Below, in pieces: positions 35,901-45,028 of a DNA stretch of 64,000 nt. The notes under the pieces were generated by a model. The model searched no databases, was not told the DNA's origin, and saw only the letters and a program-made list of their open reading frames with translations. This stretch comes from Alphaproteobacteria bacterium (GTDB lineage: Bacteria > Pseudomonadota > Alphaproteobacteria > Rhodobacterales > Rhodobacteraceae): positions 124,001 to 188,000 of the forward strand of contig JAUHVK010000004.1 in NCBI GenBank assembly GCA_030425145.1, given 5' to 3'. Within the stretch, counting starts at the first letter, position 1, and every line of letters begins with the position of its first letter. The translations under genes were made by a program, and so were the position numbers.

Positions 35901-37526
35901 TTCAGTATTCTCGAACACCAGAGCCGTCGCATCAGGCGTGCGGGCGACTTGAGCTTCGAATGCGCCCTGCATCGTCGTTGGCCCGTCGACGGCGATGGCC
36001 GTGTCGTTGAAGGCTGCCAGAAGGTCCGTCCGCTCTTCGGGCGGCAGTGTGTCGATGTCGTTCTCGTCGACGCCATCAGCCAGTTGCAGTGCAATCCACG
36101 CGACGCGCCGGATCAGAACGGTCGCAAAGGCGGGCATGATCCGCGCATCGTCGATATGGGCGACAACCGCCTGCTCGCTCACCTCGAACGTAAGACCTAC
36201 GCCCGGAATCGCCCCCGACCCGAGCGAAACACCAAGAGTTGGCGTCGCGAGAGCCGACAAGGCGGAGTCGCGAATCTGCAAATCTGTGGCAAAGCCTGAG
36301 TCGATTTCGGGCCACGTTGCGGTGAGCTCTGCGGCCGTCACTGGGACCCACGGACTGGTCAGTCCAAAGCGAGACTGGTCCTTGAGCGATGGGTTCGAAA
36401 ACGCGACCGACGCTTTTTCATCCGACGAAAGCCGCTGGATCAAACACCGGAGAGCAGCACCAAGGTATTCGCACTGTATGACGGTTGGATAAGCAGTGAT
36501 CCCGCTTTGCCCTGCGCCGACAAACGGCAAGGATATTGGCACGGCAGACGCCAAAGCACGCCGCCAACGCGTCTCACTCTTGGAAACGGCGCGCATGGTC
36601 TGGCTGATGTCGTCATAGTCTGACGACGAAAGTCCGGTCAAAACGGCACCCACAGAAACCAGCTTTGATGGATCAACTGGTGTACCGTCAGGTCCTTTCA
36701 CATCCGACAGCCGCACAGCACCGCTGGCAAAGGCGACGGTCAACGATACGTCATCCGCGGCAATCACTGTGCCGGGCGCAGCATTGCTTTCGAGCGGCTG
36801 GCCTGTGCCGATATTGAGCAACACGTCACCGATACGCAGTTTGGGCGTGCAGAGCGGGTTCCAGTAAGCGCCGTGATCCAAGGCGCGGATCTTGCGCAGA
36901 ACCGACTCGGCAGACTGATCAAACTGCAGAAGACCGTTTCCATCGGGGCGGTCGCTCAGAGCGTGATAGGTTCGTTGCGTTGGGTCCTGCGCGCGCCGTC
37001 CCGTCAGATCGTTCGTCAATTCGTTCAACAGGTCGGGAAAGCTGGTCAGTCCAGCCTCGTAGCACTTGGTGTTCAGAGTAAGCGCGGTATCTTGCGGCGA
37101 GATGTCGAAGCTGCGTTGAACAAGAATGTCACCGGTATCAATTCCGCCATCAATCAGATGCCATGTGATCCCGTGTGTCTTCTCACCTTCCAACAGCGCC
37201 CAGACGGGCGCGTTCAGGCCTGCGTGTTTCGGCAACGGGCCATCGTGAAAATTGACAGCGCCCTTACGTCCCAAGGACAGAATTTCGGGCGAAAGCACTT
37301 TGAGATTGGCAATACTCAGAACCCAATCGGCCTCTGATCCCTTGAGGCGATCGGCCAGATCGGACCCGTGATGTTCACATCTGATGCCACGTCCCTGCGC
37401 CCACTTACGGACATCTGGGTTGTCAGTGACCATTGCCTGCACCTTGTGGCCTTGTGCGAGAGCAGTCTCCGCACAATGCTGGGTTAAGCTTTCATCGCCG
37501 ATAATAATACAATCGAAAGAAGTCAT
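32946..37526 (-). CDS. Formyltransferase-NRPS: F - partial C - A(monooxygenase insert) - PCP
   Basis: 1526 residues. 1-~290: N10-formyl-THF-type formyltransferase with Asn92, His94 (NFHDGPLPKHAG) and Asp130 (IDTGDIL). ~300-500: resembles the C-terminal lobe of a condensation domain (ETRWRRALASAVPISLPF onward); the HHxxxDG lobe is absent. ~515-735: first part of an adenylation domain (YTSGSTGLPKGV; FDISVLELF). ~736-1104 (nt 34215-35321): luciferase-like monooxygenase inserted between A4 and A5. ~1105-1385: rest of the A domain (NMYGPTETT; YRTGDLV; NQKIDRK). 1407-1480: carrier domain, Ser1440 in DLGGHS. The ten-residue specificity code reads DILQYGMIWK, one change from the glycine code DILQLGMIWK. 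Expected intermediate: N-formyl, possibly hydroxylated, glycyl-S-PCP. The C-terminal tail is strongly basic. Confidence 0.9.
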   Translation of the reverse strand: MTSFDCIIIGDESLTQHCAETALAQGHKVQAMVTDNPDVRKWAQGRGIRCEHHGSDLADRLKGSEADWVLSIANLKVLSPEILSLGRKGAVNFHDGPLPKHAGLNAPVWALLEGEKTHGITWHLIDGGIDTGDILVQRSFDISPQDTALTLNTKCYEAGLTSFPDLLNELTNDLTGRRAQDPTQRTYHALSDRPDGNGLLQFDQSAESVLRKIRALDHGAYWNPLCTPKLRIGDVLLNIGTGQPLESNAAPGTVIAADDVSLTVAFASGAVRLSDVKGPDGTPVDPSKLVSVGAVLTGLSSSDYDDISQTMRAVSKSETRWRRALASAVPISLPFVGAGQSGITAYPTVIQCEYLGAALRCLIQRLSSDEKASVAFSNPSLKDQSRFGLTSPWVPVTAAELTATWPEIDSGFATDLQIRDSALSALATPTLGVSLGSGAIPGVGLTFEVSEQAVVAHIDDARIMPAFATVLIRRVAWIALQLADGVDENDIDTLPPEERTDLLAAFNDTAIAVDGPTTMQGAFEAQVARTPDATALVFENTEITFATLNEHANRVAHTLRDMGVGPDVMVGLHCRRGPDLVAGALGILKAGGAYLPLDPDYPQDRLAHYLKDSGASVVITEHDIAADLPETQADRLIIDRDPRLSSARTSNPEPSATGDSLAYVIYTSGSTGLPKGVMVEHRNVMNFYAGMDVVVHDRDNAAWLAVTSLSFDISVLELFYTLSRGIKVVLPSASQRGVISGGAARKNGDGMEFSIYYWGNDDGVGRDKYRLLLEGAKFADENGFCAVWTPERHFHAFGGPYPNPSVTGAAVAGVTKQIGVRAGSCVAPLHHPARIAEEWAVIDNLTNGRAGLAIASGWQPDDFVLRPENTPPDNKPAMFEAIDQVRKLWRGEAVAFPRKDGRMHEVVTQPRPVSRELPIWVTTAGNPETWREAGANGANVLTHLLGQSIDEVADKISIYRHAMREAGHNPDDFTVTLMLHTCLADTRDHAREIAREPMKDYLRSAAGLIKQYAWAFPAFKKPEGVKNAFELNLGDLSEDDLEGILDFAFERYFNDSGLFGTIEDALARVEQLQAIGVSEIACLIDYGIAADQVLEGLKPLAQVVQHCAPSMDHEDTDFSIAAMLARHRATHMQCTPSMARMIAMDDDARASLHGLKHIYLGGEALPGALVADLKKATGATITNMYGPTETTIWSSTESAAADEATINIGRPIANTQLYVLDEAQNLLGIGEEGELWIGGDGVTRGYWQREEMTADRFLDNPFAPGRMYRTGDLVRRRPDGKLDFLGRSDTQVKLRGFRIELGEIESAIQSIPGITNAVVLAREDTPGDVRLVAYVISRAEVDGKSIRTTLSEKMPDYMVPSHVVSLDAFPMTPNQKIDRKALPAPVSVAQRPQPKVQKPTKAARQADDALMASIAVIWTEVLGVQKIQPEDNFFDLGGHSLLAVQTHRAVRDRLQVAKLSITDIFQFPTLSALADRVAQLGAISSAPQSSAQVTPISQPSMQPFDRAQVRADAMARRRAMRARRQA

Positions 37527-37529
37527 GGC

Positions 37530-38549
37530 TCACTCCGCGCTTGTCTGTAGTGAGGATTCTGAAGACAGGTCGATGGATCGGATCGTCGCGTTTGGCGTCG
37601 GTCGGACCAGTGCACGCAAGTCATGCGCAACCAAGTCAGCCAGAAAATGCTTTGCACCCGTGATCGGCTTGCCTTCGATAAAACGCCTCAATCGCCACAT
37701 CGACGTACCCAGCACATTCAGCGCCGTCGCGGCGATGGCATAGGTCCGGCTGTGGTTTTTGCTGAAATAATACCAGCGGCTTTCGTACCAATAGGCGGGC
37801 GTTCGGGCCCAAGTGCTCATGCCGGTGGATACTGACCCGATATGGCAGACCCGACTTTCTCGGACAAAGTGCACTTCGTGGCCCGCCCGATGTGCGCGCA
37901 GGCAAAGATCGGTTTCTTCAAAATACAGAAAGAAGGTTTCGTCAAAGAGGCCAATATCGCGAAGTACGCTGGTTCGCACCATCATGGACGCGCCGAGGAT
38001 CCACCCAACAGGGCCAGACTCGTCCGGCACGTGCATGGGAAGGACGTAGTTCTTCAACAGCCTTGTGACCGGACCCAAACGAACAGCAGCTTCGAATTCC
38101 GATGCGAGGCCGGGGAACCGGAAAGCACTGCAATGGTCCTCTCCGTCTTCTCCGTGGGCCCAACTGCCTGCGATGGCCACCTTTGGATGATCGCCGAGGT
38201 AATCGACCAGAGCAGCGATGGCCGCCTCTTCTGCCAGTGCGTCAGGGTTCAGGATATAAACAAATTCTGCAGTCGGGCAGATTTGAAGACCCGCATGGAT
38301 TCCGAAGTTGTTGCCTGCCCCGTAACCGGCGTTTCGCCCAGACTGTAGCACCTGAACGTTGAGATGGGCTGGCCATTCCGCGGCGTTGACAAGGCTTTTC
38401 ATGCGCGTGAATGAATCGTCCGGCGAGTCGTTATCGACCAGAACGATCGCACCTCCGAAAGACGTCATTGCTGCCGCCGCAGACTGCGCTGCCTGAACAG
38501 CAAGATCCGGTGTTTTGTAATTGAGGACGACAGCAACGATATCCGTCAT
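37530..38549 (-). CDS. Glycosyltransferase family 2 in the PKS-NRPS operon
   Basis: 339 residues of the rhamnosyltransferase-like (WbbL) GT2 group: IVAVVLNYKTPDLAV, IVLVDNDSPDDS, GRNAGYGAGNNFGI, the metal-binding YILNPDA (DxD-type) and FDETFFLYFEETDLCLRAHRAGH, with the catalytic ED-type base. There are no clear membrane helices. It lies 5 bp after the PKS stop and 3 bp before the NRPS start, so all three genes must be expressed together. It probably glycosylates the hybrid product or transfers a sugar to the polysaccharide made by the flanking genes. Confidence 0.9.
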   Translation of the reverse strand: MTDIVAVVLNYKTPDLAVQAAQSAAAAMTSFGGAIVLVDNDSPDDSFTRMKSLVNAAEWPAHLNVQVLQSGRNAGYGAGNNFGIHAGLQICPTAEFVYILNPDALAEEAAIAALVDYLGDHPKVAIAGSWAHGEDGEDHCSAFRFPGLASEFEAAVRLGPVTRLLKNYVLPMHVPDESGPVGWILGASMMVRTSVLRDIGLFDETFFLYFEETDLCLRAHRAGHEVHFVRESRVCHIGSVSTGMSTWARTPAYWYESRWYYFSKNHSRTYAIAATALNVLGTSMWRLRRFIEGKPITGAKHFLADLVAHDLRALVRPTPNATIRSIDLSSESSLQTSAE

Positions 38550-38554
38550 TCAAA

Positions 38555-41500
38555 TCACTCCGCAGCTTCTGTGGTGTTGAACGACAAAATTCGCCCTTTG
38601 CCACCAACCGAAGCTTCGGTCGTGGTGATCACAGTTCGCAGATAGCTGGCAAGAACCCGAACATTCGGTTCAAGAACCATACTGTCATGGTCTCCCGGCA
38701 CTTCGAAAACCTCGATCTGGGGGGTGTATTGGCCCCAATCGTTGTCATCAAAAAGATAGGCCCGTTCGTGGTTGACCAATTTGCCGTCAGAAACTGTCCA
38801 TGTGCCGATCAATGGCGGGCGGAAAAGTGCGATACGGCCATCCCAAGGTTTGACATCGTAATGGCTTACCGCCTGCAAGAACGCCTGTTCGATCTCCGCA
38901 TTATGGAAACTGTGCGCCGTCCGGGTTTCTTCCGTGGCGCGGCGTTTCTCGATCTCCCACCGTATGCGATTGCGCAACCAAATATAGGGATATGTCAGAC
39001 CTCTACGCCGCGTTTCCTGTAGCTGGATCAACAGGCGATCCTTGCGGCTTAACGGACGGCGCTGGGGCAACGGTGTATCCAGCAGAACAACAAGGGCCAC
39101 GGTGTCGCCCATCGCTTCGAGTTGGTGCGCGATCTCATACGCTGTGATGCCACCGCCCGAAAATCCACCAACAAAGTAGGGTCCATGCGGCTGAACCTGT
39201 TTCATCTCGGCAATGTAGTCGCGCGCCGCCTCTTTGATCGAACTGTGCGGCGTCTCATCACCATAGAGACCCCTTGCCTGAAGCCCGTAGAAGGGGCGGT
39301 CCTCGCCCAGGAGCTGCGCAAGGTGGCGTAGGTTGAGAACGTTTCCGAACATCCCGGCGACGAGGAAGAACGGGGATTTCCGCCCACCTTCGCCATCGTG
39401 CATCGGCACGATATGCTTGAACCGCCGCGCTTTCGGTTTCGGCTTTTTGCCGTGCGCTTCTGGGGCCTCGACAACTTCGGTGCGCTCTTTGATCAGATTT
39501 GCGCAGGCGCGGATCGTCGGGGCTTCGAACAGGATCGAGATCGGGAAATCGACGTTGTAGGTCTTGCGAACCTTGGCAAACAGGCGCACTGCGATCAGGG
39601 AATGCCCGCCAAGATCGAAGAAACTGTCTTCGACACCGACGTTCTGAACGCCAAGCAATTCTTCCCAGATACCAACCAGCGTGCGCTCAATCTCCGTTTC
39701 CGGCGCTGCATAGTCACCATCAAGCTGCGGTCGATCGAATTTCTGGGTCTCGGATTTCGTCTCCGCCGCGACCGATGCCTGTTTGACGAGCGCTTCCATA
39801 TCAAGAGACGAGACATAGATTTGCGGATCGTCCCGCCGCAATGCGCGCAGGAAGACGTCTGCACCTTCGACCGACGAGATTCCCTGCGAGAGGTTATGCT
39901 GGAACCGTTCTTCTGCAGCCGACAGAGGTTGGGTCGATCTGCTGAAGTCAGCAGGTTCGAATTCCGCCTTGTTTACTTTCACAGGCGCAGCAAGGGACGA
40001 CATGTCTGACAGCCGCTTGATTGAAAAATCTTCAATCTCCATGCAGACCGTTCCATCCGGCATCGCAATGGTGATGTCGAAGGACGCCGTTTCATCTGCG
40101 TTGCGGTTGCTGCCCGAAGACCTGACCCAACTCACGATGCGTTCGGGCAGGCGATGGTAAACATGTACCTTGTCGTAAGAGACCGGGACCCAAAGTTTGT
40201 CACCCTGATACCCGTCGATCAGTTCCATTGCCCAGCCGGTCGCGATGTCCAGCAGCCCGGGGTGGAAATGCCAACCCTTATCTTCGCGGATCGCTGCATT
40301 TAGTGACAGGTCAGCAATGCCTTCGCGATCACCATAGGCGCAGCTGTCCAACACGCGCCAACTTGGGCCGAAATTGAGCTGCGTTTCCTGTGCTGCTGCA
40401 AGTTTGCTACCGCTACTTGCGCCGCGCGCGGCGCCACAGCGTTCACGGATCGCCGCAATGTCTATCGGCTTTGGCTCGGCTTCCGGGATAAGTGAGAGAT
40501 CGGCCGTCACGACAGGCACAAACCCTTTGCGACCCTCCAAGGTACAACTGCCGAGAACGTCCAGATGGTAGCCATCATCGCGACGCGTCAGACGAACACG
40601 GATCTCGCGGCTTTCATTCTCAGGCACGTGCAGTGGCCGGAGAAAGGTCATATCGCGGATTGCAAAGCTGCTGGTTTCACCCTGCCCGCGCAATGCCTTC
40701 GAGGCCATCGTCAGATAACCTGCGCCCGGGAACAAGGCATCGCCCTGCTTGGTGCGGTGTTGGTCGATGAACCAGTCTTCTGTCGAATAGCTGGCTTCGA
40801 AAATGCGGTGCCCTGATGGATCAAAGCCGGTCTCGTCCAGAAGCGGAAGATGGACCGGAGCCATCTGAACTGGTTCGGAGTCACCGATGCGATCGGCCAA
40901 GGCCGTGGCCGCCATACCGACATCGGCCCAGATACCCCAGTTGATGGCAAGAACCTTCGTTTTGTCTCCACGCCGCGCGTGTGCGTAGGCGTTGAGGAAC
41001 TCGTTGGCCGCAACATAGTCGATCTGACCCGCCGGGGCTGTCTGGGTCGAGGACGATGAGAACAGCGCGATGAAATCCGTCGACCTATCCGGGAATACCT
41101 GATCGAGAACCTTTGTCCCGTGAATCTTGGATGAAAACACCTTCTCGATGGAGCCCGTGGACTTCGCAAGAAGCGGCGCGTCTTCCATGATGCCGGCAGC
41201 ATGGACAACGCCATCTATGCGCCCTTGGTGAGCTTGCGTGGTCTCAACTACGGCTTTCATCTCTGGCAGATTACAGACATCAGCTGCGTGCGCATGCACG
41301 GTTGCCCCAAGCTCTTCGAGTTCTTGAACCGCTCGAATACGCCGGGAGTTTTTATCCTGCGGTGCATGACGACGAAGGTAATGCTCCCAATCGTCGCGAG
41401 GGGGAAGCGGGTCGCGTGACGTTAGGACCAACGTGCATCCTTGCTCTGCAAGGAGTTTCGATACGGTCAGGCCGATCCCACCAAATCCACCGGTTATCAG

Positions 41501-44500
41501 ATAAGTGCCGCCTGCACGGATCGATGTTTCTCCATCGTCTTTCAAAACCGTTTTCTGGAGCGATTGCTCGTACCTGCGGCCCGCACGGATGACCGCAACA
41601 GAGGACGATGGATCCGCGATCATGTCCTCGACCACCTGAACGGTCAGGTCTTCCCATTCCTGTTCAGTCCGTCGGTTTGCGACACCGCCAAACAAGTGAC
41701 GCTTGGGTTTCTTGGGTATCGTCAGATCAACGGACGACACTGTCAGCCCGTCAATCTCGCGCGGGATCACTCTGACCGGACCCGAGATGATCGCCTTTTC
41801 CGGCGACACGAGTTTCTCCTGTCCGAACGCGGCCGCCCCGTTTGTGAAGACCGTAATATGGGTCGGCTTGGGCAGCGTGTCGTCCGCGATGGCCTGAGCT
41901 GTGAACATCAGGGAATAAAACCCGTGCTCCTGCATGCGGTGGAAAAAGCTCGAACCGGGACGATGGCTTTCGTCCTTGGTGACCCCCCAGAAATGCGCGA
42001 TGCGGCTTGGCACCAAACCGCGGGCCAGCATATCGCGGAACAAGAGGTCATAGCCTTCGCGCCCGCGCTCCGGCGCAAGGACATAGGTGGTGTCGTCAAG
42101 CCGCGCAAAGCTATCGCCTGGCCACACCTCGACAATAGAATGACCAGCCTCGCGCAAGCGTTTCGCAGCGGCGCTGGCCACGCCTGCATCATCCATGAAG
42201 ACCAGCCAGCTTTGCAGATCGACCTTGTCCAATTCGTTCCGCACATCCACTGGCGCGGCGGCGTATTTGGGTCGCCACACAGGCGCCCAACCCCAGTTCT
42301 CGACGCCTTCGATGCGGGTCAAGAAACTGGACACGGTCTCGCTTTGAGGACGTCCCGGCGCGATGAAGTAACGTGACCTCTGGAAAGCATAGGTCGGCAG
42401 CGGAACACGATTGCGGCGCACATCACCCCAAAGCTGATCCCAGTCAAACTCGCCGCCCAAGGCCCAGACTCGGCCCAGAACCTCAAGCATGTGGCGATCA
42501 TCTTCGATCGTTTCGTCCGGGTGCCGAAGACTCGACAAGACCTGGTTCGCCTCGATGCCTTCACACTGGCGGGCGAGAGCTGACAGCGCTTTGCCGGGAC
42601 CGACTTCTAGAAAAATGCGATTCTGCCTATCGGCAAGCGTATCCAAGCATTGTGCGAATAGAACCGTTCCTCGCAAATGATCGACCCAGTATTCCGGATC
42701 GGTCGCCTGTTCGTCCGTCATCATCACACCGCTCCGGTTCGAGGTGAGCGGAATCTGCGGTGGATTCAGTTGGATTTCCCTGAGGTAGCTACGGAACCGG
42801 TCGAGGATCGGCTCGAGCATCCGCGAATGCGCTGCGACGTTGATCGGAATTCGCTGATAGTCGATGTCTTGCTTCTTGAGCTCGGTCTCGAGGGTCATCA
42901 GCGCCACAGCCGGACCGGATGCAACGCTCAGGCCCGGGCTGTTGATCGCACCGAGATCAAGCCCCGTCCCCAAGAGCGGCCGGAGTTCCTCGGCAGGAAG
43001 CGCAACGGAAATCATTCCGCCGGTCTCTACGCCATCAAACAGCGTTCCCCGCAAATGCACCAGACCGATACAATCTTCGAACGACATGACGCCAGCGACG
43101 CAGGCAGCGGTGTTCTCACCCATGGAGTGGCCGGCAAGTGCAGACGGGTGGACACCCCAGCTCATCCAAAGCTGTGCAAGCGCGTATTCGACGATCATGA
43201 TCAAAGGCAGCTGCAAGGACGGCTGACGCAAGGCTTCTGCAGCTTGCGCTTCGCCGCCCGGCTCGGGTAGCCACAATGCCTTGATGTCGCGCGTTTCAAG
43301 CGATTGTAGATGGGCCAGCCCGCGATCCATCCATTCCGCAAAGACCGGCTCGGTCTCGTAAAGATCGCACGCCATTCCGACATATTGCGCCCCGCCGCCA
43401 GGGAAAAGGAATGCCACATCCGGGCGGGACAGCGCATTATGTGAATGCACGCGCCGCTGGTCCGCGTTCTCCAACAGCTTGGCAGCATCCAGATGATCGC
43501 TGGCCACGACAATGCGACGTTTCTCAAAGGCGCGCCGACCCGCCTTAAGCGTCCATGCCACATCTGCCAGCGGTTGATCCGGGTTGGCCCGCAGATGCGC
43601 GGCAAGCTGTTCTGCATTCGCCTCGAGCGCCGCCTTGGTCCGGCCAGAGACCGTGATAATCTGGAAAGGCCAATCGCTGTCTTCGGATGCGATCGCTTCG
43701 GGCGCTTCTTCGAGCACCACATGAGCGTTTGTTCCGCCAACGCCAAGCGAGTTCACACCTGCCCGGCGCGGATGATCTTGTTGCGGCCAATCCGTGAGGC
43801 GGTCGTTGACCCGAAATGGCGAGGTCTCAAAATCAATGGCGGGATTGGGTTTTTCATACCCGAGGCTGGGCGGCATTTGGCGATGATGCAACGCCATGGT
43901 TGCCTTGATCAGACTCGCCACACCGGCGGCGGTATCCAAGTGCCCGATATTGGTTTTGACCGATCCAATCCGGCAGTGACCAACCTTTTCGCTGGTCTCC
44001 TCGAAGGCTTGTGTCAGCGCTGCGATCTCAATGGGATCGCCAAGATAGGTCCCGGTGCCGTGACATTCCACATAGTCAATGCTGTCAGCCGAGACCCCTG
44101 CAATGCCGTGTGCCTCGGCAATGGCATCAGCCTGTCCTTTGACGGAGGGTGCAAGATATCCGGCTTTTGACGCCCCATCGTTGTTGACGGCGCTGCCTTT
44201 GATCACGGCCCAAATGTGGTCGCCGTCTGCCAGTGCATCGGACAAACGACGCAAGACCACAATGCCGGCACCGGAACCAAACACGGTGCCTTTCGCGCGA
44301 TGATCGAATGCGTGACACTGTCCATCCGGCGATAGAATTTCGTTTTCCTTGTAGAGATAGCCCTGCCCCTGAGGCAGTTCGATGGTGACCCCCCCGGCAA
44401 GGGCAAGGTCACACTCGCCATTCAATAGAGACTGGCACGCGTAATGCGTTGCAACGAGCGAAGTGGAACAAGCGGTCTGCACGCCGACAGAAGGGCCATC

Positions 44501-45028
44501 AAGGTCGAAGATGTGGCTGACCCGCGTGGTCAGGAAATCCTTGTCGTTGCCGGTATGGCGCAACAGGAACATCCCGGTGTTTTCGACGAGGTCCGTGTTG
44601 GAACACAGGTTGAAATAGAAATAGCTGCCCATCCCGCAGCCGCCGAACACACCAATGCGCCCGTCGTGACGGTCCGGCATGTGCCCTGCATTCTCCAGCG
44701 CTTCCCAGGCGCATTCCAGAAAATGCCGGTGCTGCGGATCCATGATCGCGGCATCCTTCGGCGAAAGGCCAAAGAACTCCGCATCAAAATGGTCGTAGAG
44801 GTCCAGAAGTGCCGCAAATGGGACGTAGTCGCGGTGACGCATGAGGCCCGGTGGAACACCGGCCTCGATTAACTCGTCTTCGTTCAATCTGCGAATCGAA
44901 GACACTCCGTCCCGCAGGTTGCGCCAATACTGTGCCAGCGATGCCGCCCCTGGCAGATGGGCGGACATGCCGACGATGGCGATGTCAGCTTCTGCGGCCG
45001 AAACCGGCGCAAGCATTTCATTCGTCAT
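38555..45028 (-). CDS. Single-module type I PKS: KS-AT-KR-DH-ACP-TE
   Basis: 2157 residues. KS ~14-440 (Cys187 in TACSTS, His323 in HGTGT, His363 in NIGH). AT ~538-830 (Ser635 in GHSMGE; selectivity region VAAHS, not a clear malonyl or methylmalonyl motif). Structural KR half ~905-1160, KR ~1172-1375 (TGGFGGIG; Tyr1338 and Asn1342). DH hot-dog region ~1408-1675 with His1424 (HRTKQGDALFP, one residue longer than the usual HxxxGxxxxP) and Asp1594, but the usual Gln/His four residues later is Gly. ACP ~1776-1846 (Ser1810). TE ~1885-2135 (Ser1957 in GFSGGG, Asp1984, His2114). The order KR before DH is unusual for a modular PKS. It is the first gene of the operon; no phosphopantetheinyl transferase lies in this window. 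Confidence 0.93.
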   Translation of the reverse strand: MTNEMLAPVSAAEADIAIVGMSAHLPGAASLAQYWRNLRDGVSSIRRLNEDELIEAGVPPGLMRHRDYVPFAALLDLYDHFDAEFFGLSPKDAAIMDPQHRHFLECAWEALENAGHMPDRHDGRIGVFGGCGMGSYFYFNLCSNTDLVENTGMFLLRHTGNDKDFLTTRVSHIFDLDGPSVGVQTACSTSLVATHYACQSLLNGECDLALAGGVTIELPQGQGYLYKENEILSPDGQCHAFDHRAKGTVFGSGAGIVVLRRLSDALADGDHIWAVIKGSAVNNDGASKAGYLAPSVKGQADAIAEAHGIAGVSADSIDYVECHGTGTYLGDPIEIAALTQAFEETSEKVGHCRIGSVKTNIGHLDTAAGVASLIKATMALHHRQMPPSLGYEKPNPAIDFETSPFRVNDRLTDWPQQDHPRRAGVNSLGVGGTNAHVVLEEAPEAIASEDSDWPFQIITVSGRTKAALEANAEQLAAHLRANPDQPLADVAWTLKAGRRAFEKRRIVVASDHLDAAKLLENADQRRVHSHNALSRPDVAFLFPGGGAQYVGMACDLYETEPVFAEWMDRGLAHLQSLETRDIKALWLPEPGGEAQAAEALRQPSLQLPLIMIVEYALAQLWMSWGVHPSALAGHSMGENTAACVAGVMSFEDCIGLVHLRGTLFDGVETGGMISVALPAEELRPLLGTGLDLGAINSPGLSVASGPAVALMTLETELKKQDIDYQRIPINVAAHSRMLEPILDRFRSYLREIQLNPPQIPLTSNRSGVMMTDEQATDPEYWVDHLRGTVLFAQCLDTLADRQNRIFLEVGPGKALSALARQCEGIEANQVLSSLRHPDETIEDDRHMLEVLGRVWALGGEFDWDQLWGDVRRNRVPLPTYAFQRSRYFIAPGRPQSETVSSFLTRIEGVENWGWAPVWRPKYAAAPVDVRNELDKVDLQSWLVFMDDAGVASAAAKRLREAGHSIVEVWPGDSFARLDDTTYVLAPERGREGYDLLFRDMLARGLVPSRIAHFWGVTKDESHRPGSSFFHRMQEHGFYSLMFTAQAIADDTLPKPTHITVFTNGAAAFGQEKLVSPEKAIISGPVRVIPREIDGLTVSSVDLTIPKKPKRHLFGGVANRRTEQEWEDLTVQVVEDMIADPSSSVAVIRAGRRYEQSLQKTVLKDDGETSIRAGGTYLITGGFGGIGLTVSKLLAEQGCTLVLTSRDPLPPRDDWEHYLRRHAPQDKNSRRIRAVQELEELGATVHAHAADVCNLPEMKAVVETTQAHQGRIDGVVHAAGIMEDAPLLAKSTGSIEKVFSSKIHGTKVLDQVFPDRSTDFIALFSSSSTQTAPAGQIDYVAANEFLNAYAHARRGDKTKVLAINWGIWADVGMAATALADRIGDSEPVQMAPVHLPLLDETGFDPSGHRIFEASYSTEDWFIDQHRTKQGDALFPGAGYLTMASKALRGQGETSSFAIRDMTFLRPLHVPENESREIRVRLTRRDDGYHLDVLGSCTLEGRKGFVPVVTADLSLIPEAEPKPIDIAAIRERCGAARGASSGSKLAAAQETQLNFGPSWRVLDSCAYGDREGIADLSLNAAIREDKGWHFHPGLLDIATGWAMELIDGYQGDKLWVPVSYDKVHVYHRLPERIVSWVRSSGSNRNADETASFDITIAMPDGTVCMEIEDFSIKRLSDMSSLAAPVKVNKAEFEPADFSRSTQPLSAAEERFQHNLSQGISSVEGADVFLRALRRDDPQIYVSSLDMEALVKQASVAAETKSETQKFDRPQLDGDYAAPETEIERTLVGIWEELLGVQNVGVEDSFFDLGGHSLIAVRLFAKVRKTYNVDFPISILFEAPTIRACANLIKERTEVVEAPEAHGKKPKPKARRFKHIVPMHDGEGGRKSPFFLVAGMFGNVLNLRHLAQLLGEDRPFYGLQARGLYGDETPHSSIKEAARDYIAEMKQVQPHGPYFVGGFSGGGITAYEIAHQLEAMGDTVALVVLLDTPLPQRRPLSRKDRLLIQLQETRRRGLTYPYIWLRNRIRWEIEKRRATEETRTAHSFHNAEIEQAFLQAVSHYDVKPWDGRIALFRPPLIGTWTVSDGKLVNHERAYLFDDNDWGQYTPQIEVFEVPGDHDSMVLEPNVRVLASYLRTVITTTEASVGGKGRILSFNTTEAAE

